Source: Inonotus obliquus (taxonomy: Eukaryota; Basidiomycota; Agaricomycetes; Hymenochaetales; Hymenochaetaceae). From it: DNA of 64,000 nucleotides. Location: assembly GCA_032164295.1 (NCBI GenBank), contig JAJHTX010000006.1, positions 434,001 to 498,000 of the forward strand. The letters are read 5' to 3'. Each line of letters opens with the position of its first letter. Positions within the stretch are counted from its first letter, which is position 1. The position numbers and the translations under genes are program-made. Below the pieces are notes generated by a model that worked only from the letters and a program-made list of their open reading frames with translations, was not told the DNA's origin and searched no databases. Below are positions 21,660 to 32,808 of the stretch, in pieces.

Positions 21660-24001
21660 TTACTTCTGTACTTCGAGATATACAGTATGTAGAAACTGAT
21701 GTCGCTTTTCCATGCTGAAGTTTGTGAGATTCTGCATCGTGTCAACGTGAAAGCCAAATTCTTTGACATAAGTACCGTCGGTAATATCCATCTGCTTATG
21801 GGAATCATGGTGGATGGCATCCAAAACATAATATACCTGTAGTATGAACATAGCTATTCAGTGCATATCCGCAAAACAATGTAACTGAAATACCAATGTA
21901 GCTGCACTGGCAATAATCCATGCATGCACTTCCTTTTCGAACGGGTTGCTGCCAGGTCCAAAGTATTGATCGTCCAACTTACATTGACCGGGTCTGCATA
22001 AATGTAAGCCGCATCCGTTTGAAGACGCATTACGGCATCTCTCGCTGCATCGCGCTCAGTTGGGAGGTTATAGTGCGCAACGCAGGGCCTCACGACCTCC
22101 TTCATTTTGCCACGAATTCTGCTGATGCGCTCGTTCGCCTGCTGAACTGTATTAGTAGCATTAAAGCTGGAGGGGTTTACATACCAATCTGTAGAAGGCT
22201 TGATAGTAATCGCCAACTGCTGGTTCGAGTCGCTTTGCCATTTCGTCTTGCTGAAGTTTCCGTGCCGCACAGGCTCCGAGGCGAGAGATAATGCCGCTGT
22301 GCAACCTAGTATCCATTAGAATACCATACTTCAACAAATAGGAACCTATGTTCCTCCAAACGTCGGTAAGGGCCTCCTTGACAAGTTTTGGCTGATCGTT
22401 ATACTTCGGTCTGGACGTGTGGATGATCTCGATGGAAGTCGGATCCACTAATGTTTGAAATTGTTGGAACAAATTCCATTATTCGATATCCAACGTCGTT
22501 GCGGGACTGACTGGCATCGACGAGGTCTGAGTGGGCTCCACCTGTGTAGTTGTCTCTGGTTCCGCTTCGCTCTCGTCACTTCCATTCACAAATACCGCCT
22601 ACAGCCTTTCAACAGTATGCAATACTTGTTCTAAATAATTACGCACCTCTTGCTGTAACTTCCGAACAGCTCGTTTGTTAGGTTTCGTGCGCATTGCGAA
22701 TTTCTTGCTCGCAGGTTCGCGGATGTCGCATGCGTCGTCCATGTCATCAGACGCACTTGACTCATCGTTCGCTGGAAGCATATGTGCCGTCTTCACAAGT
22801 CATCGTGAGTTTCTGGTCTGAATGTGGGTAAGTTCACGTATCTTGTCATGCGACTTTGAAGACTCTTCGCCGCTGTCTTCGTTGGACCCTTCGTCAGTGT
22901 CACTGGCCTCCGATTCTTCTGTTATCGCACGATCCGTTTCCTCTTGACTGCTGTCGTCGACAAGCCATTCCTTGTCTTTCATGGAGCGCTTCGTCTGCCA
23001 GGTCAGTAGTCAATGTTTTACACATTATATACACATCAATACATACCACAGGTCGTTTTCCCTTTGACAAGGTTGCTGTCCACGGTGAGATGTTTTCCTT
23101 ATTCTGCTCCTGTTGTTTGTTGCTACCTCTGTCATTGACCCGGGTCGAACGCGTGCGCGGGGCGAGTGCATTAGCGCGTGTGCTATTCAGAAGTGCCGGG
23201 ACATTCTCTTTTTTGGTCTTCTTGTTACAGGCCCCGGTCTTGTTCTTCTCATTGCTGTTACCCCCGTCTTGCGCAATGCTGGGTCGCTTTCCAATCGCAA
23301 CAAGGCCTGCTGTTATCGCATCTTAGGTACATGTCAGCAATCATCCCATTTAGAACTTCCTCCTCACTTTGTAGTATTTCCTCACTCAGACCCTGTGCAC
23401 GCAGAGAGGCTATGGCATCGGATGCATGATCAACCGAAGCCGCCGAAGCCGCAAGTTTCTGATTCTGGGTCATCTGAAGACCTACGGTGTAATGTCGTCA
23501 GTGCGGTCAGTATACAATGCAACGTTCATCACTTACGTTTCCTTTCTTTCATCTTAATGCAGTCAATTGCGTATTGACTGATGGGATGACGCTTCATCTC
23601 TTCCTTCGTAGGTCCCTCAGCCTCTGAAGCATGAGAGATGGACGCATCTGAATATTCTACGCGCCATGTACGGAACTTCGAAGTGTTCTTATCTGTTTCA
23701 CAATCATCAGTATACCAGATGGCGAGCGAATGGTCATGATTATACCACGCGGCGCAGGCTGCCTGACTGGGGGTGCCTTCTTCATGTTCTGTTTAACTCG
23801 GCACTTCTTCTTCAGACCCTCCCAACCTATATTATGTACCATGAGTCCGTCCTTCTATTAACAAAAAGTATACTTACGTGCAGGCGCTTCTGCTGCAGCC
23901 TTGTGCTTAGCCAGCTTGCCACCCTCGACCTCGACCTGGACAGGAGGAGGAGAGAGGCTGTGGCGCACAATATCAGCGTATGTAACGACTTTGGCAGGCA
24001 T
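21660..24001 (-). CDS. DUF6532-like hypothetical protein, multi-exon
   Basis: Exon pieces run on the minus strand from MPAKVVTYADIVRHSLSPPP (24001; an earlier Met at 24217 is possible) through AAWYNHDHSLAIWYTDD and SKFRTWRVEYSDASISHASE near 23680. Acidic stretches (DSSQEETDRAITEESEASDT) lie near 22940. Then comes a folded part: TDVWRNIGSYLLKYGILMDT, RIRGKMKEVVRPCVAHYNLP, MRLQTDAAYIYADP, YVLDAIHHDSHKQMDITDG and RHQFLHTVYLEVQK with TAA at 21660. The arrangement RGxxKxxVRPxVAHxY...F/YxYxDP...VLxAIxH resembles DUF6532, a domain common in mushrooms with no known role. I did not resolve every exon, and two adjacent genes cannot be excluded. Low-complexity acidic middle and basic patches suggest a nuclear protein (inference). 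Confidence 0.45.
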
Positions 24002-24810
24002 TTCTGAAGGTAGCAGTTTCTGTGATGTTTCGAGCTGTGAATTCAGTGGGTCTTTCAAGAGGGTAAGCACAGTTGTAGTTCTGCACTTGGGGGGGTCTTC
24101 GCGTTGCTGGCAGACTCTTTCTACTATCCAATAACATGACTGTTGCGCCTGAGGACAACCATCAGTAGTGCCTGTGGCTCTTGGCCTAGGGCAAGTGTAC
24201 TGAATTGTCATCTCCATCTAGCAATGTGAAGGTTGATGTCGAGCCTTTTTCCCTACACCTAATATCGTTTTTCTGTAAGTCTGCATTTTGTGGAATTTTC
24301 AAGCGCATCCTTTGCGACTATCTCGATCTCTCTGCATTTCGGTGGCACACCTCGGTGTCACTTGCCGTGTTGCCCATGCCAGGTCAATCACGACAAGAAT
24401 GCAACTCTAATCTTTGTGAGACGCTACCGTATATTTCTGTGACCTTGGCCTCAAATGCGTATTCTCGGGTTCGTCCCTCCATTGGTCAGAGGTAGTCTGT
24501 TACCTGTTGGTGATACGTTTTTCATCAGGATACGACCCTTCGCTAGACAATGTAGTACATACAAGGGAAAGCCAAGACTAACGATGTCGGTGTCATCGGA
24601 CCGTGTAGGGCTAGTATTTACCTACTACCTATGATAAATGCATGCTACATGTCCATCAAATCTTGTGTAGCAGTGCGAACATCGGGCATGTATTTGGTGA
24701 ACCAATTGTACTCGTTCCTTACTTGAAATGCGAGTTCCCTGTAAATACATAGCGATAAGTTACGATCGCGCAGTCATCCAATCTATGCGGTCCATATCCA
24801 TGCTTGTAAA

Positions 24811-25348
24811 CTAATTGTCCCTCTGAACGATACTGTTCATGCCATTGTGGCAGTGAATGCAACCCTTGTGGTACAGCTGTCGAATGCCCAATTTCTTTGC
24901 ATGAATCTGTGCTTTAGCCAATTGCAGGCTCAATAGTAAGGCAATATACTCACTGCCATCTGTCACAGCTTCTGCACCTTCATTAGTTGCCATGCTGGCA
25001 TCTCCCACTTGCAGCTCTCCTTCCCAGGTTCGCACACTGTTATTCCATGCTCCTTTTGCCTAGGAACACCTTTTGCAACAAGTAAACATGCTACTGCCCC
25101 TCGCAGGTCGCGCACTTGGAGCGCCAGGTCGTCCTTCCTCGCAGGACGACTCGTCTCGATATCTGTGATGTCCACAGCCGTCTCGATCGTGGACCGGCTC
25201 CAATCGACTTGTACATGGATTCGACACAGTCCATGACTGCCGAAGCAGCACGTGTGGTCCTCCTGAAGAGCCCCGGTAATGAAAGCCTGCCTGTCTTGGG
25301 AGCACACGCACAAGTATACCTTGTGTGTGGCATACAGTGCTCGTACGG
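24811..25348 (-). other. Possible truncated coding region beside the transposon block
   Basis: A 116-codon minus-strand frame (25313 to 24963) and an overlapping 74-codon frame (25035 to 24811) have protein-like composition (LQVRDLRGAVACLLVAKGVP, QLAKAQIHAKKLGIRQL). An intron could join them. Transposon A1 starts at 25349, so any gene here would have lost its 5' part. I recognise no family; it could be chance. 24218-24810 shows nothing. Confidence 0.25.
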
Positions 25349-25660
25349 TAAATGTTCGAGATCGCGTCCGGTACCAAAATACCGAGACAAGGGGTGTATG
25401 GTTTTAAGTGGGGGAGGGCTAATACGTGCCGGTACTTAACCAGTACGCTCACGGTACTTGTTGTCTATGAAATGGGGGAGTGAATGGATGGGCTAGAAGT
25501 GAAGAGTATGTGATTCTGGTACAAAAAGGACAGGTCAGAGCGTGGGAAAAACTTCGGTATAGGTCGGTACAAGGGAGAACTGTCAGAAGAAATTGACTTA
25601 TTTGGCATGTAGATCCAGAGACGCTACAACCTGATAAATTCCCACGAACACCTGACATCC

Positions 25661-25692
25661 CGCTTTGTGCAAAACGCGATTTGCACAAAGCG
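25661..25692. repeat. Small perfect hairpin inside element B copy 1
   Basis: CGCTTTGTGCAAA and its reverse complement, 6 bp apart. It lies in a stretch of roughly 55-60 bp that is absent from B copy 2, where ACATCAGACATGGAAAG is continuous. It looks like a tiny insertion. Confidence 0.7.
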
Positions 25693-25702
25693 TTAACGAC
25701 AC

Positions 25703-26521
25703 GTGACCAGGAGAATGGAAAGACAATTCGATCGAACATACTATACACGCACACGCTATTGTCCCTGGGGCTCGACATTACCAGGACAAATCAATACACC
25801 AATATGCAGGTTCTGTGAATGGGCACATGAAGAGGCATGGTTACTGCAGACATGGATACTTGAGGATGCAGTCAATCATATGCTTCGAAGTGACCCGTAT
25901 TCAATTCAAACCAACCACCATTGGTCAACGGTTGCAGAGACAACTCAACCATTGTTCACACCTACACTGAATGCATACTTGCACGAAGTTACGGTTTGGA
26001 CAGGAAGGGGGTTACACTACATTGCGAATGCAGGTATAATTGCATGGACAAGAAGATCGATACATTCTCAGCTATGTCGACGAGTGGCAATACAACTCGA
26101 CTGGCCAATACATGCGGAAGCTACAAGAGAACATCAAGCACTACGCAATAATCTATTTGGCAACATAGTGGCACGATGGAAATCGGAGCAGAATCAATTA
26201 CCGGGGATGATAGCATTGGAAATCTCTCAACCGAGGGAACGGATCAACGGGGCGATCTTAACCTTCGTCATGGAAGGGATCAGTGGCGATCAGGTGCAAG
26301 GAACAGAGATACGGATACCCGACGGATATCGCCGAGCGACGATTTGGCGGACTGGGTTACCTGCGGAACAGGCAGAACCATACAGGCCCGCCGCTCCGGT
26401 GATTGATAATCGAGCTAATCCTGTTGAGGAAGGAAGCCCGAGTCAACCGAGACAGCTGACCAACCCAGCAGCACCTGCAGAAGATGAAGACATGGCAGAC
26501 TGTTCGAGTTGCTGTGCATGA
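25703..26521 (+). CDS. LTR-embedded protein, family B
   Basis: 272 residues from MTRRMERQFDRTYYTRTRYC; copy 2 of the element supports a start at MERQ. Visible features: ICRFCEWAHEE (CxxC pair, about residue 35), amphipathic WLLQTWILEDAVNHML, hydrophobic GLHYIANAGIIAW, NGAILTFVMEGI and RIPDGYRRATIW, a proline-rich tail and a cysteine-rich end DMADCSSCCA. It is transcribed in the same sense as the LTR. I recognise no domain. The CxxC-helix start and the late Pro/Asp-Gly-Tyr-Arg motif recur in the proteins of elements C and D, so I place all in one family. It is not gag or pol as I know them. The frame here is intact; function is unknown. Confidence 0.6.
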   Translation: MTRRMERQFDRTYYTRTRYCPWGSTLPGQINTPICRFCEWAHEEAWLLQTWILEDAVNHMLRSDPYSIQTNHHWSTVAETTQPLFTPTLNAYLHEVTVWTGRGLHYIANAGIIAWTRRSIHSQLCRRVAIQLDWPIHAEATREHQALRNNLFGNIVARWKSEQNQLPGMIALEISQPRERINGAILTFVMEGISGDQVQGTEIRIPDGYRRATIWRTGLPAEQAEPYRPAAPVIDNRANPVEEGSPSQPRQLTNPAAPAEDEDMADCSSCCA

Positions 26522-26796
26522 CATCATAAGGAACGTTCGAGAAGGACTGACGTGGCAGTGCAGAAGGCACGGAGCTCCACACAGCCACAGGATTGGCCGG
26601 TGATGGCGTGATTGCTGTGCACTGACCAGGTATGAAGTCATATCGAAGGATCTGGAAGATTGCAGGAGGAAATCGGAAGTGCATCGCCACCCGATTGGAG
26701 ATTGCGGGGTATCGGACAAGATAGGGGCTGTGCTCGGAAAGATCAGGAGGCTGTGCCCAAGGGAGCCCGGGTAACTCAATAGATAGAAGCTTCGGG

Positions 26797-26804
26797 TATA
26801 AATA
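26797..26804 (+). promoter_or_regulatory. TATA box of element B
   Basis: TATAAATA followed by GGCCAAGCG. An equivalent box occurs in C (28727), D1 (34472-34479, minus), D2 (57640) and E (42298), always in the last third to half of the unit. Confidence 0.65.
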
Positions 26805-27560
26805 GGCCAAGCGAGGGTGGCTATGTCCCTCAGCAAAATTCTTCTGTACTAGTGAATACAAAGAAGCCCCACAAAGCTTCTCTTCTTCGCTACCACTCTT
26901 ATCATCGGTACTAGTGTCCGGCCGGTCCCTTGACCCCGACTAAGTACTGTTGCTACCCCGCTCTACAAGCACCGCCTCGCACTTCCCATCGCCTATCAAG
27001 ACGGACTGCGAATATTGCCGGAGTGAGTGGACTTGTTCTGGTGCGTCGATCGTGTTGATCGATCGATCAATGTCGATCTGCTGATCCGATCCGCACTGGT
27101 CCTAACAAGAACGTAGCAAAACAAGAGTCTAATACCGTGGGAAAAACCTCGGTACAGGTCGGTACAGAAAGAAAGGGGTCGGTACGTGGAGGTATGTTGT
27201 CAAACAAGAAGATCAGTACAGAAACTAAAGGATGACGTGCAGAATACAAAGGATAACTAAAGGTCGGTACCGTGGGAAAAACGTCGGTACAGGTCGGTAC
27301 TGCAAGGAAACAGCTAGCACGGGGTGGTATAGCAAGAAACAGACTGGGGGAGGATGGTGGCTGAGAGTGTTGACTGGACCGGGAAGGAAACCTGAGCCCT
27401 CACACGGGAGGCTAACTCCAAAGTTTCACTTGAGACGGAACTGGGATGGGACTGGGACGGAAATCGAGACGAGACTGAGACGGAACTGAGAAGGGGGTGA
27501 GGAAACCCGAGCCCTCACGCTAGAGGCTAGCTCCTAAGATTACCTGGAGAGCTACTACAT

Positions 27561-29128
27561 TGAAAGGATTGTGCTGAAATTTTGATTCGATTAGGAACAC
27601 CGATCGAAACTACCCCGGATGGGACCGGTTAATTTCACTGGCCGGAGACGATCAGGATCGACAGCGAGAAGCGGAGAACACGCGAATCTAATACAATCCG
27701 AAGCCGACGATCAAGAAGCATCGGCTAGCAACGCTAATCCCGACGATCACACTAAACCTTCGCAAACGATGCAGCAAGTACAGCAACCTCCAACGGCTTG
27801 CTATAAATGCAGAAGAGTGCGACAGATCATCGAAGACCTACACAAGATAATACTACGGGAGGCAACGGGCATGTTAACATATCATGTGTCCAGCGAACGA
27901 GCAACAGCTTATCGAGAATACCACAATCCCCCGGAGGTCGTTCGAAATCGCACGAGGTCAACAATAGCAATGGATACGGCAATAGGCATGCAACCAAAGA
28001 CGCACTGGACAATAGTAGGAATCCACGACATATTAGCACTCGAGTGCCCAAGCACATTCGTGGAGATCAGTGCAGACTATGTTACGAACTGCCGCTCACC
28101 GATAACAGCGGCATGGGTTGCAAACACACTCAGGGAACTATGAGCATACTGCAAAGCTATTCGACTACAAGGAGACCTATACCTAGGCTGGAGAATACCT
28201 TCGAGCGATACTCGACGAAGTGTACGGCTACTCATCGCCATAGGCACCTACGTTAAACCACCTTGGTTTCCCCATGATGATATCCAATGTCGAATCACAC
28301 TTGACGGCCCCGAACAAGAGTCCCGAGGCGACAAGCAAATCACAGCCTTCATAGCCCCAGATGCTATACAACGGAACCCCGACGGAATTCCTTAAATGCA
28401 CGAGCAACTGCGGACGAGCGAACTTTAACTACGGCGCAGCCATGCAAAACCAATGGCATACGAACACGCATTCAATGACTCACTCATTGACTCACTCTAT
28501 GCACAGGGCGCAGCACAAGGCCGACCCCGAGCATAGGTTTCAATTCAGTTCAAGTCAAGATGAGTCAACGCCGAGTCATCGCCTTGCACAGGGCGCAGTC
28601 GATGAGTCAATCCGCAGCAGAACAATAGGAATACCGCACGAGTTTGGAAGCTAGAATAACAAATCAGATCGAGAGTAGGAACTACGGAGCGTAGGAAGTG
28701 GTCCGTCCACAACATGAGGAAAAGGGTATAAATAGTTGTAGACTTAGACCGTAGCTCCCCATCTTTCTTTCGATCGTCTTGTACATCGAGTCCTCTTAGG
28801 CATCTAGCTTCTAATCTGAAGACCACCTAATCTGCTTAACCTCTCTTACTCTACGGCGTGGAACGATTGATTAGTCGCCCACCGACTAGGGAAGCTTACG
28901 AACGGCAGTCGACACTGTCCTACTAGTCTGTCAACGAGGTTGAGGCCCGACTTGATTAGTAAACGAGAGCGTCTGAGGCAACGCTTAGTATACTTGGGAA
29001 TCTGCCCTGCTTGTGAAAACCGAGTAGGCTCCGGAAACTCTTACAAAAGCATCGCCGAACCCGTAACACTTGCGGACCGTCCTATTGTGGTTACTGTATA
29101 GTCCCTTTAGGGCGAGCGTTTTCTAACA
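27561..29128 (+). mobile_element. Solo-LTR-like element C
   Basis: 1568 bp, starts TGAAAGGATTGTGCTG and ends GCGTTTTCTAACA, with the 5-bp duplication TACAT (27556-27560, 29129-29133). It is inserted in LTR A1; the uninterrupted A sequence (GCTACTAC-TACAGGAGG) is seen in other A copies. TATA box at 28727-28734. It is the same size and layout as B and D but very different in DNA sequence. Confidence 0.85.
27619..28395 (+). pseudogene. LTR-embedded protein, family C, with one in-frame stop
   Basis: The frame starts MGPVNFTGRRRSGSTARSGE, stops at TGA 28141-28143, then stays open in the same frame for 83 more codons to TAA at 28393-28395. Features: CYKCRRVRQIIEDLHKIILR (CxxC plus helix), TIVGIHDILALECPS, then past the stop YLGWRIPSSDTRR and ITAFIAPDAIQRNPDG. 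The order mirrors the B and D proteins. The single stop with an open frame on both sides suggests recent decay, or read-through. Length would be about 258 residues if the stop were sense. Confidence 0.5.
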
Positions 29129-29453
29129 TACATACAGGAGGAGATATTTATACTACTGTACCGTAGTTAGCTCATAAATCCAAAAGGAGAAAGTAGAAAG
29201 GAAGATCAAAACAAAGAAAAGTCTGAAGAAAAATGTAACAAGGAAAGTGAACATTGCAGCGCCATCAGGGGGACAACAAGAAAGGGTTAGGGAGGACAAG
29301 ATACCAATGAAAATGTAGCATATAGTACCCCTGGATGAAAAGTCCTCAGGACAAGAGATCTGCGCCCCTGCTGATTGATACCGACACGTTCCTGGTGGTA
29401 CCGGACCTGAAAACCTTAATGGATACTGACCCTGAGCTTTCCCAAAGAACCGG

Positions 29454-30770
29454 TGAAGAGAACTACGTGCAGCTGAGCTCGGTATCAACCCCGGTATCCC
29501 ATTCTACGCTTACCCCATGCTACGGTACAGTCCCATCTACACCTTCCAGTATTCACCAGCACACCTAGAGAAACTGTCAGTCACATTTCTCAAGATACCG
29601 AACGCCGAGAGTACCGATACCGAGCGCCAAGAAACCCGGTACCGAGACAAATTGACAATTCAACATGCTCTCATGACATGGATCGGACGTCTCCCTCTCT
29701 GGTATTCATTCCTGATGGTTGGAGTATGCATGCCGGTTCTTTGGGGAAGCTCAGGGTCAGTATCCATTAAGGTTTTCAGGTCCGGTACCACCAGGAACGC
29801 GTCGGTATCATTTGGCAGGGGTTCAAATCTCTTGTCCTGAGGACTTTTCATCCAGGGGTACTATATGCTACGTTTTCATTGGTATCTTGTCCTCCCTAAC
29901 CCTTTCTTGTTGTCCCCCTGATGGCTCTACTGTAATCATTCTTCTTATGACATTTTTCTTTGTTTTGATCTTCCTTTTTACTTTCTCCTTTTGGACTTAT
30001 GAGCTAACTACAGTACAGTAGTATAAATATCTCCTCCTGTACGTAGTAGCTCTCCAGGTAATCTTAGGAGCTAGCCTCTAACGTGAGGGCTCGGGTTTCC
30101 TCACCCCCTTCTCAGTTCCATCTCAGTCTCATCTCAAGCTTCGTCCCAGTCCCATCCCAGTTCCGTCTCAAGTGAACCTTCAGAGTTAGCCTCCCGTGTG
30201 AGGGCTCAGGTTTCCTTCCCAGTCCAGTCAACACTCTCAGCCACCAGCCTCCCCCAGACTGTTTCTTGCTATACCACCCCGTGCTAGCAGTTTCCTTGCA
30301 GTACCGACGTGTACCGACGTTTTTCCCACGGTACCGACGTTTTGTTATCCTTTGAATTCTGCACATCCACCTTTCGTTTCTGTACTGAGCTTTTGTTTTA
30401 CAACGTTTCTGCACATACCGAACCCGTTCGTTCAAGTACCGACCTGTACCAACATTTTTCCCACGGTACCGACCCCTTTCTTTCTGTACCGACCTGTACC
30501 GAGGTTTTTCCCACGGTATTAGACTCTTGTTTTGCTACGTTCTCTCCCATACCGACCTGTACCGAAGTTTTTCCCATATTCTAACCTGTCCTTTTCATAC
30601 CAGAATCACATACTCTTTGCTTCTGGCCCATCCATTCACTCCCCCATTTCATAGACAACAAGTACCGTGAGCGTACTGGTTAAGTACTGGCACGTATTAG
30701 CCCTCCCCCACTTAAAACCATACACCCCTTGTCTCGGTATTTCGGTACCGGACGCGATCTCACACATTTA
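29454..30770 (+). mobile_element. LTR-like unit A, copy 2
   Basis: 1317 bp from TGAAGAGAACTACGTG to CGCGATCTCACACATTTA. It joins the truncated end of A1 head to head. Flanks CCGG and CTGC do not match, unlike other A copies, so this junction arose by rearrangement, not simple insertion. Confidence 0.85.
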
Positions 30771-31812
30771 CTGCCGACTGACACTTGTTGGTCTGTGCAC
30801 CTTCTTTGACGTTGGTCTGTGCACACTTAATGTCATAGATAGTCCCACGGTCCAATATAGTATAAAAGGAGTAGGGAGTCCACCTTAGCCACCTCGGCTT
30901 TGGTATCTCCTCTACCTCCCAGTGTTAAGTCAAACTTGGTGTGCTGTCCTTCTAAGGGAGCGAAGCTCACCTCGATGCTGCGCCTTGTAAGCATAGTAAG
31001 CTGGCTGGGACAGGTGGATTGCCAAGCTCGCCCTCCGTTGTCAACATGGCTGTGGCTGGCTTGTGATAGTGAACCTTGGAGATACGTGTTCGCCTGGGTA
31101 TTGCGCCTGGGTACTGTGCGTGACCCCTCAACGCACAATGACCCCTTAACACACACTTTTGATGTAGCTCACTCAAATCTTCATCGCTCGACCTACAAAC
31201 TTGTACACAGGTAGCCAGTGATGACATCTACTGTCTTGTAAATTTTGGTGTAGAAATACCAAGTGTATGCTGAGATCTCAAGCGCACAGTGTGGCATTCT
31301 TTCCAAATCAGTTACCTTTTGTGAACTGAGAACTTTCTCACGCATTGTATTATTGGTACAATTATGAGACGTGCAGCTGGTGCGCTGAAATTTTGTACAG
31401 TACTAGCTATGGGTCAGTGGTATTATTGTGCAAATTTTCAAAGCATAATACTAGCTGTGTGTCGAGTTACAGGATGCCGTTTACGCTGCTCAAAGTGGAG
31501 TCCGATCATGTGAGAACTGGATACAATCCGACTTTTCAATTTTTTTAAATTTGTACCTCTGAACAAAAACATACAACTATTGGAGATTATGCTAGTATAT
31601 AGGTCACTATATGTACATAAAAAGCTCCATGCTGAATGATACAGAATTGAGATTAATATCAGCAATTCAGTAGTACAGGTGTAAGTATGGTATTTTTCAT
31701 ACTTCTGGGCCGCTTTTATAGCTAATTTATTGAATCAAGCGATGTAAGCCATCTGTAACCTCTGAAAAAGGTAAGCCAGAACTTGCAAGCTTCCAAATCC
31801 ACGGTTTCGTTT

Positions 31813-32052
31813 GTATCTCAAGTCGAGTAAAGCATATAATCGGCGACGTTGTTCATCTCTGGCATGAGCTTCTCCGTCCGTGACGCCAGAAGTAGTGCGG
31901 CGTGCGGAAAGACATGGCAATGTCTTCGCTTTTATTTCAAGTTGAGTAAAGCATGTATTCGGTGACGTTGTTCATCTCTGGCACGGCCTTCTCCATCCAT
32001 GACGCCAAAAGCAGCACGAGAACCTGACAGACATGGCGATGCACGGAGGCAT
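31813..32052. repeat. Imperfect tandem duplication, about 120 bp
   Basis: Two units begin ATCTCAAGTCGAGTAAAGC (31813) and ATTTCAAGTTGAGTAAAGC (about 31935) and share CGACGTTGTTCATCTCTGGC or a close variant and CATGACGCCA-like text. Confidence 0.6.
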
Positions 32053-32320
32053 CTTCATCCGATGCGCGCTTGAACAGTGCAGCAGTGCAGTAATGAGACT
32101 GTCAATGTGCATGGAAAGAAATTGGCTGTTTATCGGTGCGAAGATGAGAGTATGAGGGAAGTGTTCGACACAGCGATTAAGACACGATTGCAGCACAAGA
32201 GCCTGGCAGACATGGCGATGAACGGGGTGATCTTTTGATGATGCGCGCTTAGACAGTGCAGCAATGAGACTTTTAATGCGCACGGAAAGAGATTGGCTGT
32301 TTATCGGTGAGCTAGGTAGA
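32025..32320. repeat. Imperfect tandem duplication, about 180 bp
   Basis: Units start GACATGGCGATG at about 32029 and 32210 and both end with AATTGGCTGTTTATCGGTG or GATTGGCTGTTTATCGGTG. Both carry GATGCGCGCTT and CAGTGCAGCA. Confidence 0.6.
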
Positions 32321-32808
32321 GGAAGTGTGCGACGAGACACAATATTAGCACTCACGTTAACGCACAATCGATAACGCACAGTCAATTTTCCCACGACTGT
32401 GCGTTAAGGGGTCTTTCACTTCGACGCGCGATTTTCGACACCTCCATTCGTAAATTCAATAAAATATTCTACATACATCAGTCCCCCATAAAAATCGTGA
32501 ATTGTGTTCTCAGGATGGCAGGCTGCATTATAGTGTAGTTATTTTCGTACAAATTGCGTATGTTGAATTTGTGTTGAGCAAAAATCCTTAAACTGTGCGT
32601 TAATGGGTGATGCACAGTATGTGCCTCTGTCCCCAGGCGTCGGCCTTTATGGTCGACATGGGTTTGCTGTTGTGGGTTGGCATTCATAGCCTGTGTCTTC
32701 GACGTACTCCTCTAGGATCCGGGTATCTTCCGCGGCCTAGTCCACTCTCGCAATGTGCTAGAGATGGTTGGCGAGACCCTCGCTCCCCGCTGTTAATTCG
32801 GAGGCGCT

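Larger units (their letters stand above)
25581..27107 (+). mobile_element. Solo-LTR-like element B, copy 1
   Basis: 1527 bp, starts TGTCAGAAGAAATTGAC and ends CTGGTCCTAACA, flanked by the perfect 5-bp duplication AGAAC (25576-25580, 27108-27112) inside LTR A1. TG...CA ends and a 5-bp duplication fit an LTR. A TATA box (TATAAATA, 26797-26804) about 300 bp from the 3' end would start the R region. The ORF at 25703-26521 lies upstream of it, i.e. in U3. The second copy at 42556-45272 has the same ends. Confidence 0.88.
25349..29453 (-). mobile_element. LTR-like unit A, copy 1, truncated and twice interrupted
   Basis: In family orientation A runs TGAAGAG...CATTTA; here it reads TAAATGTTCGAGATCGCG from 25349 on the + strand. 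It is cut by element B (25581-27107) with AGAAC duplicated, and by element C (27561-29128) with TACAT duplicated. About 1.0 kb remains when both are removed. The first ~250 bp of the unit (its TGAAGAG end) is missing at 29453, where copy A2 starts in the opposite orientation. The TATA box and the GGTACC-rich tract are present. Confidence 0.85.
30771..32791. other. Repeat-rich, possible TIR element relic, no gene seen
   Basis: The motif TTAACGCACA and variants occur near 31130 and 31145 in one sense (ACCCCTYAACRCACA) and near 32400 and 32595 in the other (GTGCGTTAAGGGGTC, CTGTGCGTTAATGGG), which suits inverted ends or subterminal repeats of a DNA transposon of about 1.3-1.5 kb. I find no target duplication. 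A TATA-like TATAAAAGG is at about 30861. Coding potential is not evident. Confidence 0.4.
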
